NCBI GenBank assembly: GCA_958450325.1
Contig: OY288243.1
Location: forward strand, 25,264,844 to 25,328,843
Origin: Agrostemma githago
Taxonomy: Eukaryota > Streptophyta > Magnoliopsida > Caryophyllales > Caryophyllaceae
Direction: 5' to 3'
Length of the DNA: 64,000 bases
In this document: positions 45,548 through 56,001 of the stretch, in pieces
Layout: the number at the start of each line of letters is the position of its first letter
How positions within the stretch are numbered: the first letter of the stretch is position 1
Notes under the pieces: model-generated
What the model saw: only the letters and a program-made list of their open reading frames with translations
Databases searched by the model: none
What the model was told of the DNA's origin: nothing
Position numbers and translations under genes: made by a program

Positions 45548-46002
45548 GGGTATTTCTTGGAGTCTAGCATGTAGTATCAGGCTTTCGGATGCTTCTTAAG
45601 GGAAGAGGCAAACAGGTTCTTAAACATGGTCGATTTCACTCCTTTGACGGCCATGAACTCCTTGAAGGCCCAGATGTGAAGCACCGGGTCTTTGGTCCCA
45701 TCAAACATTGGCAAGCCCGTAAGGTTGAGGTTGTCGGGCAGTTCATCATTCAGGGGCGAATAGGCACGGGCATTTTCCGTGTGGATAGTGTTGTTAGTTG
45801 ACAAGTGGACATGTTCTTCCAGTTTGCGAACTGCGCTGACCAGCTCAGCAAAAGGCCCAGTAGTTTCAGCCACACCATTAGGAGTCCCTTGTTCTATGGC
45901 GCTCAACCGGATAGCAATAGCTATTTGGTCTGACTTGATAGCTGTCAGTTGGGCCTCAATCTTAGCCAATGAGGCTGTCAAATTGTCCAAAGCTTCTTGC
46001 AT
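45548..46002 (-). pseudogene. Element B gag, 5' portion
   Basis: Starts with ATG at 46002-46000. Residues 1-50 form a heptad-like coiled coil (LDNLTASLAKIEAQL, then IAIRLSAIEQG). Near residues 65-90 comes a second helical, acidic stretch, then the start of the gag capsid domain: LNLTGLPMFDG, DPVLHIWAFKEFMA. A TGA at 45579-45577 interrupts the frame where family members have Trp. The frame then reaches the A' insertion and continues at 35220. Tat-type Gag N-terminal halves have this arrangement. Confidence 0.75.
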
Positions 46003-47460
46003 CTTGTGCTTATGTCTGGTTACCGGTGGCCTATCTGTAAGAATACCGCGTAAGAAGGAAAGTTTCTTCGGAACTTAAATACGCCAAGGCATAAGAAATA
46101 GCGCGGGAGGAGAGACGACTCCAGTTTGACTCAGGTTAGACTCTCCTAAGACAAATGTGTAGGGTGCGATTCTCGGAGTGACTGTGTGATTAATCGCTCC
46201 GTCGGAGAATAGCCCCAGGTGAGACTAAGGACTCTGATTGTACTCAGATGGTGTGACATCTAAGTGACTCGAAAGTGAGGTACGTGAGAGGACACGTGTA
46301 GGACATGACCCTTAGAGCAACCATGATTGATCACTCTGCTGAAGGGTAGCCTCCGAGTGGGATCGAAGGTTGTGTTAAGACTCGAGTGTTGGACGAGTGA
46401 CCCTTAGATGTAAGGATCACGAACCTTTTGTTATAGGGCTATGCCTTGTAAAAGGTTGACTTGGCCTCAAGGAAAGGCAGACGGAGTAAGGGAAGAAACT
46501 TGTGGTATAAGCTCGACAGAGTTTCGATGCTAGAGACCCTCGACATGACTTGAATAAGGATGGCCCTGTGATTAGGGTAGACCCTTAAGTTAAAGGATTC
46601 TCGAATTAGGATGACTTGACTAACGGATTGAAAGATGGGCGAAATTCCCTTAGGAAAGGTGGTGGGGACCGTCCTGGTAGAGGGAAAGATCGCGTGGGAC
46701 TTCCTAGTTTGGACTCGAGTGTGTAAACGAGCTTTCCTTGGTAGGGGGATGTCCTACGTAGGTGGGCCATGCCTTAGTCAACTAAGGCGGACTGAGATAG
46801 GGGGAAACCCGTGACGTAAGATCGACGGAGTTTCGACGCTAATGACCTTCGACGACTTACGACAAGACCCGACACTAGAATTACGGTAGGTTCAAGGACA
46901 AGAAGGGTTTTGAAAAAATGATTGAGTTTTGGAAATTGAGAAGACGGACCAGAACCTGGCAGTGGGCCAATAGGTCCGGTTTTTTGAAAAGTTGAATATT
47001 TGGAATTTTAAAAATTTGAATATAAAAAAAAAAGAATTTCCGACAATTTGAAAATTGGAGATGAGATCCCGAAGATTTGAAAATCGAAAACGGCATCTTG
47101 AAGATTTGAAAATCGAAAATGGCATCTCGGTAATTTTGAAAAAAAAAATGGCATCTCGAAAATTTGAAAATCTGGAATGGCATCACGAGGATTTGAAAAT
47201 CGAAATTGAATTTTGAAAATTCGAAAACCGAATGGTGGATCGGTAGTTCGAATTTTGAAATGGGCAACATGCCGGCTAGAAAATAGACTATTTCGAGTAA
47301 AATCATAAGTCCTAAATTCGGTAGTATTTCGAGTTTTTGAAAATTGAATATTTTGAAAAGCGGGTCCCGAAACGGACGGTATTTCAGTTTTTTCATAATT
47401 TTTGAAAAGATGCATATTTGAAATGACGGTTTTAGAAAAATGACACGGAAACCAAGTAGC
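46003..47460 (-). other. Element B leader and rearranged 5' junction
   Basis: The stretch between gag start and 5' LTR has no supported gene. It includes a diverged ~130-bp duplication (about 46440-46560 and 46740-46870, sharing GTTTCGA(T/C)GCTA) and an irregular ~33-bp repeat at 47065-47230. No primer site is present: the LTR resumes at 47461 after a deletion of its last ~134 bp. The 222-codon minus-strand frame across 46881-47549 is Phe/Ile-rich and is generated by the repeat. Confidence 0.6.
47065..47230 (-). repeat. Irregular ~33-bp A-rich repeat
   Basis: Four to five units contain GATTTGAAAATCGAAAATGG and CATCTCG with variable spacing. GATTT...AAATC arms make each unit partly palindromic. 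Confidence 0.7.
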
Positions 47461-49916
47461 CCATTCGAACCTACTCTATATCTTAGTGTGTCGTGTACAA
47501 AATACGGCCCATTCGGATTACAGATTTTATGGGGTTCGTCCGTTTGCATTGCGATACCGATACCGACATTATCGGATATCGGGTATTGAATGACTCTCGT
47601 GCGCCAATGGTTTCGGACATCCAGAAACCACGGTTCTTAATAAGGGGTGAGGATACGTGTTGGGAAGTTCACAAAGAACACCCAACCCCGCCCGCACTTA
47701 GCGACCTCTACTAAGATATCGCTGAACTTTCGAATACGTGTGTTAGTAATACGATGAGATGATATGCAAACATTGTTTTGACTAAACATGCGAATATTTG
47801 AATAAATGTCTATGTCGATTTAACGCATCTAAAATTAACGTCATAGTTGTATTTAGCGTGCGAGATTCATTTTAGTACAATAAAACGAATAACGGAAATA
47901 AAATACCAAAATAGAAACAAACAAGTTAGTAACGATGATAACGATAATGACGGTTTGTAAATAATATGGAATGGCATAGATAGCGTTGAATGGCATGATG
48001 TATGGTTTTGAAAAGTAGTATGACACGTGATAGACAATGACACGTGTTGCCCGAAGTCATAAAAATATTTGACAAGGCTCGAAATATGTTGAGGGCTCAC
48101 GTTTTGACGTGATGAAAGGAACCTTGATCGAGTCATTGAAGGACTCGACCGAGTGTGCCTCAGAAAAAGTTTTCTGCCCAGAATTTGAGGTATTACTCGA
48201 CCGAGTCACTAAGAGACTCGACCGAGTGAGTCGCCACTCGATCGAGTCATTGAGAGACTCGACCGAGTGGTCCTCAAAAAGTCATTCTGCCTCGGTTTTG
48301 GGGTGCCACTCGATCGAGGGGGCTAGGCACTCGATCGAGTGCCCCCTGTAAGAACAAGAGTTCGTTTCGCAATTTTTTTATAGATTTCGAGATTGCTCTT
48401 CGATTTTGGAAAATCGTTAACTTTGTCAAGTCGGGCAGAAATATTACATGATTTGTGCTCGACTCGAATTTTAATACTCGTCATATCCGATATTTGATTA
48501 TGGAATCAATATCGAATACTTAGAGCGAAATCTAGAAAACAGTTGTAAGTCGTTTCAATTAAACTAAAACGAAATAAATTATCTCCGCGTTTATAGTGTC
48601 GTAATTAATTCTTTTGAATTATGTGACAACTATTTTAGCATCAACAAATTTGTGTTAGTTAAATTTATTGACTAATTCGATTAGATACGATATCCGACTA
48701 TTGAGTTGGTATCGAATCTAAAGAACGACGCTCTATATTTGCTTGAATTAAAAAGGACTTGATTCCCTCCGCATCTCGACATCGTAACGAATCCTTGCGG
48801 ATTATGTGATGTCAGATCCGCATCAACGGGTTTCGACTTACCTTAAATAAAAGTGTTTGATTCGAAGTAAATTTAGAAATTGATGAATGCGATATTAACG
48901 ATGATGAAGACGACGCGAATAATGAAACGTGACTAACGACGCGACAAAAAAAAACGCTATTGTTGATGTTGATTCGCTTCAACAATCAAATACTCGGGGT
49001 ATCGGGATAAGCGACCGGCCACGTCGGTGAAACACCCTTGTATTCAGATTTGCTTATTCCGTCATCCTTTGTATTCGACACGAATTAGCGAGTACTTTAA
49101 TGTCTTAATACTAGTGATATTATCGATATTAGACGCAAAAAAAAAAAAAACGAAAAAAAGACAAAGAAGACGAGAGAAGGGAAGAGAGAAAAGGGAAGAA
49201 ATCGGGTTTGTATGCACCCTCAACCTACATGCTTCGTATTCTCGGTATAGAGCTCGTCTAGTTGTGGCTTAGGCACGTGAGTTCGAGATTATGTAGATTG
49301 AGTTAGGTGGTTTAGGGTTTGATGCTTACTAGATGCTAGGGTGGAAGAGTTGTATGTGTGTATAGAGTAAAAAGTAGGGTTTCGAAAGTTGTGTAAAGAG
49401 GTTGCAAAGGGGTGTATATATAGGAATGCTCCCCCACCCCCGTCTAGGGTTACATGATTGAGTCCCTTGATGGACTAAATCGAGTGGCCCAGCTAGAAGG
49501 CGACAGTGGGCCTTTTGGAGGCCCACTTGATCGAGTGCGCTGACACTCGACCGAGTGGGTCAGCTGGACGGGAATATTTTGAAGATTTTGTGTTTGGGTT
49601 GGATTCTTGATATTTGCATGACTGTTTTGTATTCTCGGAAACGGCTTTGACCGGGGTTTGACCCGGTCGCTAAAAAGTCGGTTTTATTTCCGGTGTTGAT
49701 TTTGACCCAAATTAGTCTTATTTGATTGGAAACGACCCGCTAGGCTTGAATTTGAGGTCAGTTTTGTGAGATTTGTACTCCATAAAAAGCCCAAGCCAGA
49801 AAATAACGGTTTTGAGCCCATATTCGAGTATATTAAAGCATGTTTGCGTCCGATCATCATCGGGTGTCCTTTGGAAACCGCTATAGACACCTAGCAGCCA
49901 AATGTGGGTGTCTACA
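47461..49916 (-). mobile_element. Element B 5' LTR (right), inner end missing
   Basis: Aligns with 29792-32225 of the left LTR, with scattered substitutions and small indels. The last ~134 bp (element sense) are lost at the inner side, together with the primer site. The outer end GTGTCTACA abuts GAAAG. It carries palindrome clusters at 48115-48345 and about 49450-49555. Confidence 0.82.
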
Positions 49917-49921
49917 GAAAG

Positions 49922-50853
49922 ATGGTTGTAGTTTGGTTTGTTCTTAGGAGGCGACAGTTAGTAAGCGTTGGGAGTAGTTTAGATCTAACAATTTAGTAAT
50001 CCCAGAAAGGTGAGATTAATCTATAAATTGGGCATGTCATGTGTTTGATGTATGTCATGTATTTGAGGTAATTTGTATCATGGTGCACTCACTGGATCAT
50101 CCCCCCTCCGATTTCGGTACCAACTACATCTGCATTGGAGCTGCGGTTGACATTCTTGGCCTTGCACCAGGTTGATGAGACGGGCCGAACTCCAACAATA
50201 ATGACATCAGTGATTTTAATTATATAACTTAAATAACTTGCATTTATTTGGATTGTATTTGAATTTGAACTTCATTAATCAATGCCCAACAACAATGATA
50301 TTTGCACACGATTTTTATGGTGGTTTCTTGCTAACTTATACTAATTTTGGTGTGTTTGATTGACTATTTGGTGGAGAATGGTACATTGTGGATCAAGAGG
50401 TTGAAGAATGGTACAAGCAAATGCATATCATGCACTCGATTTTTCCTTACTGTGGGTGTACTGCTGTCACAACAATTGGTTGTTCTCTCAATGTATGAAC
50501 AATTCAACACTTCACCTCTTCATTTTTTGGTGTTTTTTTTATTAAAGTTCGATCTTTATTATTTTTTTGATTGAATTTGAGTACTTATTAGTATTAGCCT
50601 ATTAGGTGGTTCACTAATTTATTTGTTTTGGTTTCTTGATTAAATGTTTGTGCAGTAATTTCACAAGAACATTTGCAAAAAAATTGAACTGATTCAGTAA
50701 GATACAAAGCTACCACTGTACTTTTTTGTGCTACAAAGTAATATAATTGATCGTGGTTCACAAATGTATGTCATTTATGCTGAGTTATGCTTTCTACAAT
50801 ATAGTTAATCATCTTTTCGTATTAATTTAGAGTTATTTATAGATAATAGATAA
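49922..50853. other. Unassigned, possibly genic remnant sequence
   Basis: No gene assigned. A GC-richer stretch near 50095-50200 is open in frames on both strands, and 50380-50490 is open on the plus strand (EWYIVDQEVEEWYKQ-like reading). Either could be an exon remnant, but I recognise no family and see no match to ERGIC3 or ASCC2 downstream exons. Confidence 0.35.
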
Positions 50854-50881
50854 CTAGTATAGTTTCGTGCATACTTGCACG
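50854..50881 (-). mobile_element. Helitron-like 3' terminus
   Basis: On the minus strand: hairpin CGTGCA-AGTA-TGCACG (50881-50866), eight bases, then CTAG (50857-50854), followed by T. A short GC-rich hairpin 10-12 nt before a 3' CTRR end inserted before T is the hallmark of Helitrons. The element would extend rightward. A possible 5' end (A|TCTCTATTGGG on the minus strand, TC at 52462-52461) would give about 1.6 kb, but that end is weakly defined. No RepHel protein is visible, so it would be non-autonomous. Confidence 0.42.
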
Positions 50882-52994
50882 ATATATTTCAACTGTTTAT
50901 GTATTTTAGAAACCGATTGTTTATTATTAAATATACAAACGTGTAAAAGTTAATTATTTGTTTATTATTAAATGTAGCGTAAATTATGACATTTTTATAT
51001 AATACATAAGGTTTAATATTAATATAATGAGTAAATGGAAATGGTAAGCTTGGACTTGAACTTCCGAAAAACGAATATGGGTAGCTTGGACTTGACGGGG
51101 AAGTATAATTTTATAAATCTTGATGATTATATCGTTACGAAGCTAATAATTATACTTATACTGCGTAGTTGTTGATAATGTCGTACAATTGTAAAATATT
51201 AATACTACAGTATTTGAATTATTTATATTCAATTTGTATATAATTTTATAGAAATTACTATTTATTGTTTCCATAAATAGAATTGAACATTTGGAGGGAA
51301 AATTTTCATAGAAAGTTAATCTTTTAGTGGATAGGGGATTATTTCAACTTCTTGGTACCTTTCTTTGTATAATTCATGGAAATAAAAAAATGGCCTTTTT
51401 GTTGGATAATTTGGCTAAAAAATTGAAACAAACGAAAACTTTAGATGGAAGTGTTGTTTTTGATGAATAATAATGGGACTCGCCAATGCTACAAGCTATT
51501 GCCTCTATCATTTTTTGATGAATAATAATGGGTATAAAAACTTTAGTCACAGTTGTTTCTGTAAGCTATTGGTTTTGATGAATTTTGTTTAGTTTATGAT
51601 GTTACAATTAGGTATTTGATGATTTCTCATTTAATTTAGGTTGCAATTGTAATTTTGTTGTTTAGCGATTGTGAATTTGTGATTGTTTTCTTCATTTGAT
51701 TGCGCTCAAGTTTCACACGGTTAGTTTTCGCTTTTTACTCTCCGTAAGCGGTTGGTTTTGCTGAATTTTGTTTTATTTTTGATATTATAGCAATGCAGTT
51801 AGGTATTTGATTGCGCTCTAGTTTCAGACCGAATGTTGGTTCGTTTTGTCCTCCATTATTTGGTGTAAACTTATCAGGTATTCTTCTTTTCCCTGTCATT
51901 TGGTTCCATTAATTAAATTTGTTTTAGTTTTGATAATTTCGTGCATAATTTCAACCACCGTCTTAGTTCTCTCGAAATTACTTTATGCATTAGTCCTTAA
52001 ATGGCTTACATGCACGTTCCTCTTTCATTCAAAACTTGGGAAGTTAATTATGCAACTAATTGAAGAATTAAGAAATTACAATAAAAAAAAGCACACTTTT
52101 GAAGTGTATAAGAGTGATTGAGTGATCAAACTGTTTTTCATTAAAAACAAAGTGTTGTGTGAAGTGCAAATTGTGGGAAATAATAAAATAAAAACGCAGA
52201 AGAAATGGAAAAAATGTTGTCGGAAGAATATTTATATTTTAAATGGTTTACGTTCAAAATTTTAGTGAAAGGAGATTTTGTGAGGTGGTTATAAATGCAT
52301 AATTGTGTTGTTTGTCTCTCTGCTAAAGTAAAATCGAAAATGCCGATGTCAAAATATAAATGAAATCAAATAGAAAGTAAAACAGTATGCCAAATATCAC
52401 AAAGTAGATTCAACAAACCTAAATGATGACACTAAAAGCAAACCAGATTTACCCAATAGAGATATACATACACACACCTCTATTTTGTAGTCATTTTCAG
52501 CTAACCTGAAGTTGGGAACTAGAGTGTCACACTTCACACACTAAACAATGAAAGGGCAGTATGCAATTAAGCTTCATGTTTGTAAGATTGTCATCGAGAA
52601 ATGACCTTGCTCCTAATTTGGTTTGAACGTCTTAGAGGCGTATCACTTCACCATCTCACTGAAAATAAGTGGAAAATTCAGTGAGTTTTGAGCAAGTGTT
52701 GGTGGTTTAGGGTTTCGTCCATTAGACGTTAAGTGGGTGACTTACACGCTTGGGGTAGATGACGTTATCGGTACTGAAACTCCAATAGTATGGATTCATG
52801 TTGTATTTTGACGAGGAGAAGCAAGAGCTCTCATTTGAAATCCCTTTTAGATTTCTTGCAAATTATGCGCTTCACCATCAAACTTTGAGACTATGGAAAC
52901 TGCTTCTCCATTTTCCCAAATACAAGCAAGGGAAACTGCTTCTCTTTCATCTCCAACGCCTCCATTAAATTCCACCTAATTATCCTCCAAAATA
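50882..52994. other. Unassigned AT-rich sequence, possible Helitron body
   Basis: No gene supported. Contains short diverged direct repeats: about 51565-51625 versus 51748-51812 (GGTTTTG(A/C)TGAATTTTGTTT, then TTAGGTATTTGAT) and 51463-51480 versus 51516-51533. The 91-codon frame at 51846 has no recognisable motif. Confidence 0.4.
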
Positions 52995-52999
52995 CCATA

Positions 53000-53713
53000 T
53001 GTTAGAGTTAATGCTTCAAAAGAAGCTCATTTAGTGATATTAACTATCCCACATGGATCATTTATGACTACTAATATTTGTTTATATTTGACCCACTAAA
53101 ATGCTCTACTAGTTGTGTACAAGAGAGGACTACGTACACCACACGTGCGCGCGCGCCGAGCCGGGCTCGGGCTTCGGGCTTTGGTAGAGCGCCTGCGGCG
53201 CACCGCTTGCGGTTAATTTTTAGTCGTCGGATTTCTTTTTTATTCCAGAAGCAACCTTACTGTTGTTAAAATCAGTCAAGTCCTCTGTCATTTCCGAGAC
53301 TGATTGTGCGTTTTTCCGAGGCTGATTACTGTACTGATTGGTGCAAGTTTCCAGTGTGCATTTACTGTTGCCTATTGAACTCTTGCCTTTGCTCCACTAT
53401 ATATACTGCCCTTCATTTCACTTCAATCACACAGAAAACTCACACTCTTATAATTCATACTTCATATCTTCATCTTTGTTCCGGTTAAGTTGTTGGCAAA
53501 CGTTCTTGGCTGTATTCATCCGTTCTTCACCTACACTGAAGTTACGGTTTGGTTGTGGAATCCTGGGAGTTGAGTGCTATTGAGGCCGTGTGTAGCAGAC
53601 GGGGCATAAATCAACTTTAGGACAGTGACAATTTGTCGCGACACAATCTCTGTTTCGTTCCAGATAAGATCTTATATTTTTCCCCTCTTATCTCTACTAC
53701 TACCTTGATAACA
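53000..53713 (+). mobile_element. Copia 5' LTR
   Basis: A TATA box is at 53398-53405 (TATATATA), so RNA would start near 53425-53435. A GC-rich tract at 53145-53215 includes CGCGCGCGCC and GGGCTT units. TAAATCAACTTTAG at 53607-53620 is complementary to the sequence just outside the LTR. Confidence 0.93.
53398..53405 (+). promoter_or_regulatory. TATA box of the copia LTR
   Basis: TATATATA is conserved in the 3' LTR at 58763-58770. It is preceded by C/T-rich sequence and followed by TTCACTTCAATCACA, a plausible start region. Confidence 0.65.
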
Positions 53714-53740
53714 ATCTAAAGTTGATTTAACGTTTTTATC
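53714..53740 (+). other. Copia primer-binding region, atypical
   Basis: The sequence after the LTR (ATCTAAAGTTGATTTAACG) does not start with TGG and does not match the 3' end or the anticodon-arm half-site of initiator tRNA-Met. CTAAAGTTGATTTA (53716-53729) is a perfect 14-nt complement of 53607-53620 inside the LTR. The priming mode is therefore uncertain. Confidence 0.6.
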
Positions 53741-54690
53741 ATGGTTGGTAGTCCTGTTAATGTTGTTCCTTCTACTCCTCCTCCTCCTGTTTTTACTTCC
53801 GTTCCTACTGCTGTTGTTCATAACCCATTCATACCCGACATGTCCAGACTAGAACTCTTTGATGGTAAAAATTACCGGATGTGGTCAGATAAAATGGAAT
53901 TTTTTCTAACTCAATTGGGGGTCGTTTATACACTTACTTAATCTGAGGCTCCGGAAAAGTCGGGTAGAGATTTTGAAACAGATAATGTTACTTGTAGGGG
54001 AATGTTACTGCATTATATGACCTCTTCTTTGTACTTAATTTACAGTAAGTTTAAGAAGGCTCCTGAAATTTGGGATGCTCTCAAAACCAAGTATGGTTCG
54101 GATGATTATGGAACGAAAAAGTATGCTTGCAGTCGTTGGTTAAATTTCAAGTTAGTCGATGACAAACCCATCTTAGATCAAGTTCATGAATACGAAAATC
54201 TATGTGCAGAGGTAATGGCAGAAGGTATGAAAATCTGTGAGGTTTTCAGGCTAATTGTTTATTAGATAAACTTCCGGTGTCTTGGGAAAACTATGTTCGT
54301 AATATGAAACACAAACAAAAGGACTTTACCCTTTTAGAATTTGTGTCTCATATAAAGATTGAGGAACAAAATCGTTTACAGACTTTAGGTAAACAAGTCG
54401 AACACTCTTCTTCCATGGCTAACCTGACCGAGTCTAAGAACCATTACAAGGGTCAAAAACGGGGTAACAAGTCTTCTAATCAAGTTCATGAGACTAGAAA
54501 TCAGAATACTTTCAAACGGGATGGCAAGGGGGATTCTAAAGGTGATGGTAAACGGGAATTTAAGGGAAATTGTTTTACATGTGGTAAACCGGGTCACTCG
54601 GCTAGATTTTATCCCGAAGGTTTTTCTCCCGCTGGTAAAAGAAACCCCAATAAATCTCATGTTAATCTTACTGAACAAGATGACGATATA
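53741..54690 (+). pseudogene. Copia gag region
   Basis: The ATG at 53741 starts the polyprotein. N-terminal landmarks: LELFDGKNYRMWSDKM (copia gag start pattern), then KAPEIWDALKTKYG and LDQVHEYENLCAE of the UBN2-type gag domain. A TAA at 53939-53941 interrupts the frame, and a 1-bp deletion near 54245-54248 shifts it; the downstream part runs in the frame starting at 54277. The basic, Gly/Lys-rich nucleocapsid segment holds one CCHC-type knuckle (C at 54571, GKPGH) whose last Cys is Tyr (TAT, 54610-54612). Gag packages the element RNA in cytoplasmic particles; this copy cannot make an intact one. Confidence 0.9.
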
Positions 54691-55125
54691 ATTGCTGCTG
54701 TTGTGTCAGAAGTTAATGTAGTAACCAATTTTTTCGAATGGGTTGTTGATACCGGTGCTACAAGGCACATCTGCTCCAATCGGGATGTTTTCACGGATTA
54801 CTCTCAAGTACCAAGTGGGGAATGCGTATTTATGGGAAACTCCAGCACCGTGAAGGTACTTGGTAAAGGGAAAGTTATTTTGAAGCTCACTTCCGGTAAA
54901 ACTCTTAAACTTAATAACGTGCTACATGTTCCTGATATTCGAAGAAATATTATCTCTGTAGCTTTATTAAACAAAGCAGGTATCAAATTAGCTTTCGAAT
55001 CTGATAAACTTGTGCTCACTAGAAATGGGAATTTTGTTGGTAAAGGCTTTTGTAATGGTGGATTATTTGTATTAGACATAGAAGTTATTAATAAGAATTC
55101 GTCCTCTTCTGTTTATATTGCTTAG
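54691..55125 (+). pseudogene. Copia protease region
   Basis: The aspartic protease motif WVVDTGATRHI has its catalytic DTGA at 54748-54759, and the flap-region pattern is followed by LNNVLHVPDIRRNIISV, typical of copia protease. The protease cuts the gag-pol polyprotein. The domain itself looks intact; TAG at 55123-55125 ends the frame just before integrase. Confidence 0.9.
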
Positions 55126-56001
55126 TCTGTTTCTTTATGGCATGCTAGACTAAGAGATGTTAATGTGACCTCGATTAAAAACATGAAAAAACATGACCTT
55201 ATTCCTGACTTTAGCGACACAAATTTTGATAAGTGTGAAATATGTGTCGAAGCTAAGCATGCTAAAACACCCTTTAGTTAATGTGTGGAACGTTCTACAA
55301 CGCTTCTTGAGCTAATTCACTCGGACTTTGCTAACTTTAAGAACACCACAAGTATGGGTGGGAAACATTACTATATCACCTTTGTGGATGATTTTTCTCG
55401 CTACACTAGGGTCTATTTATTAACGACCAAAGATGAGGCTGAAAACAAGTTCATAGAGTTTAAAGCCGAGGTTGAAAATCAATTAGACCTTAAAATAAAA
55501 CGAGTAAGATCTGACCGGGGAGGTGAATACGACGGTAATCCACTTAGTGACTACTGTAAGACCCATGGTATTATACATGAAAGGACTGCCCCCTATTCAC
55601 CCCAACAAAACGATGTTGCCGAACGCAAAAACCGATCACTAAAGAATATGATGAATACAATGTTGTTGAGTTCTGGAATGCCAACTAATATGTGGGGTGA
55701 AGCAGTCCTTTATGCATGTCATGTTCTGAATCGTGTACCTCATAAGAAAACAGGTAAGACTCCTTATGAGCTGTGGAGAGGATACAAGCCCAATCTCAAA
55801 TACCTCAAAGTGTGGGGGTGCCTGGCGAAGATCGGGATTCCAGCGTTTCAAAGGAGCAAAATTGGACCGAAAACCGTAGACGGAATTTTCATCGGGCATG
55901 CCATGAATAGTGCCGCTTACCGCTTCATTCTTAAAGATTCGTCCGGTTTCGGGGCCATAAAAGAATCTAGAGATGCATAATTTTTTGAGCATATTTTTCC
56001 T
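55126..56001 (+). pseudogene. Copia integrase region
   Basis: Begins with the pre-integrase zinc motif: LWHARL, CEICVEAKHAK. The second metal-binding His (normally in GH.N) is Asp (55156-55158). TAA at 55279-55281 follows. The catalytic core keeps D (LIHSDF), D (RSDRGGEY) and E (PQQNDVAERKN) with the D-35-E spacing; the usual Gly before VAE is Asp. The core also has FVDDFSRYTRVY and the YELWRGYKPNLKYLKVWGC segment. TAA at 55978-55980 closes the frame. Integrase would join the cDNA ends to chromosomal DNA in the nucleus. Confidence 0.92.

Larger units (their letters stand above)
29658..49916 (-). mobile_element. Element B: Tat-like gag-only LTR retrotransposon, minus strand, split by A'
   Basis: LTR termini are TGTAGACACCC and GTCATGTCCACA in element sense. 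The target duplication is GAAAG at 29653-29657 and 49917-49921, identical on both sides. Order on the minus strand: 5' LTR (49916-47461), leader, gag (46002-34845, interrupted), non-coding 2.6 kb, polypurine tract, 3' LTR (32225-29658). No pol motif is present. Removing A' and its duplication leaves about 9.93 kb. The inner end of the 5' LTR and the primer site are deleted, so this copy is dead. Confidence 0.87.

Noticed and set aside
46881..47549. 222-codon minus-strand frame
   Set aside because: Phe/Ile/Lys-rich reading created by an A-rich ~33-bp repeat and running into the B LTR; no domain.
29432..50600. Downstream exons of the ERGIC3-like gene beyond element B
   Set aside because: I read 49922-50853 on both strands and found no match to the expected luminal-domain segments.
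53145..53215. GC-rich tract as a CpG-island gene promoter
   Set aside because: It is part of the copia LTR and repeated in the 3' LTR; the TATA box lies about 200 bp downstream.
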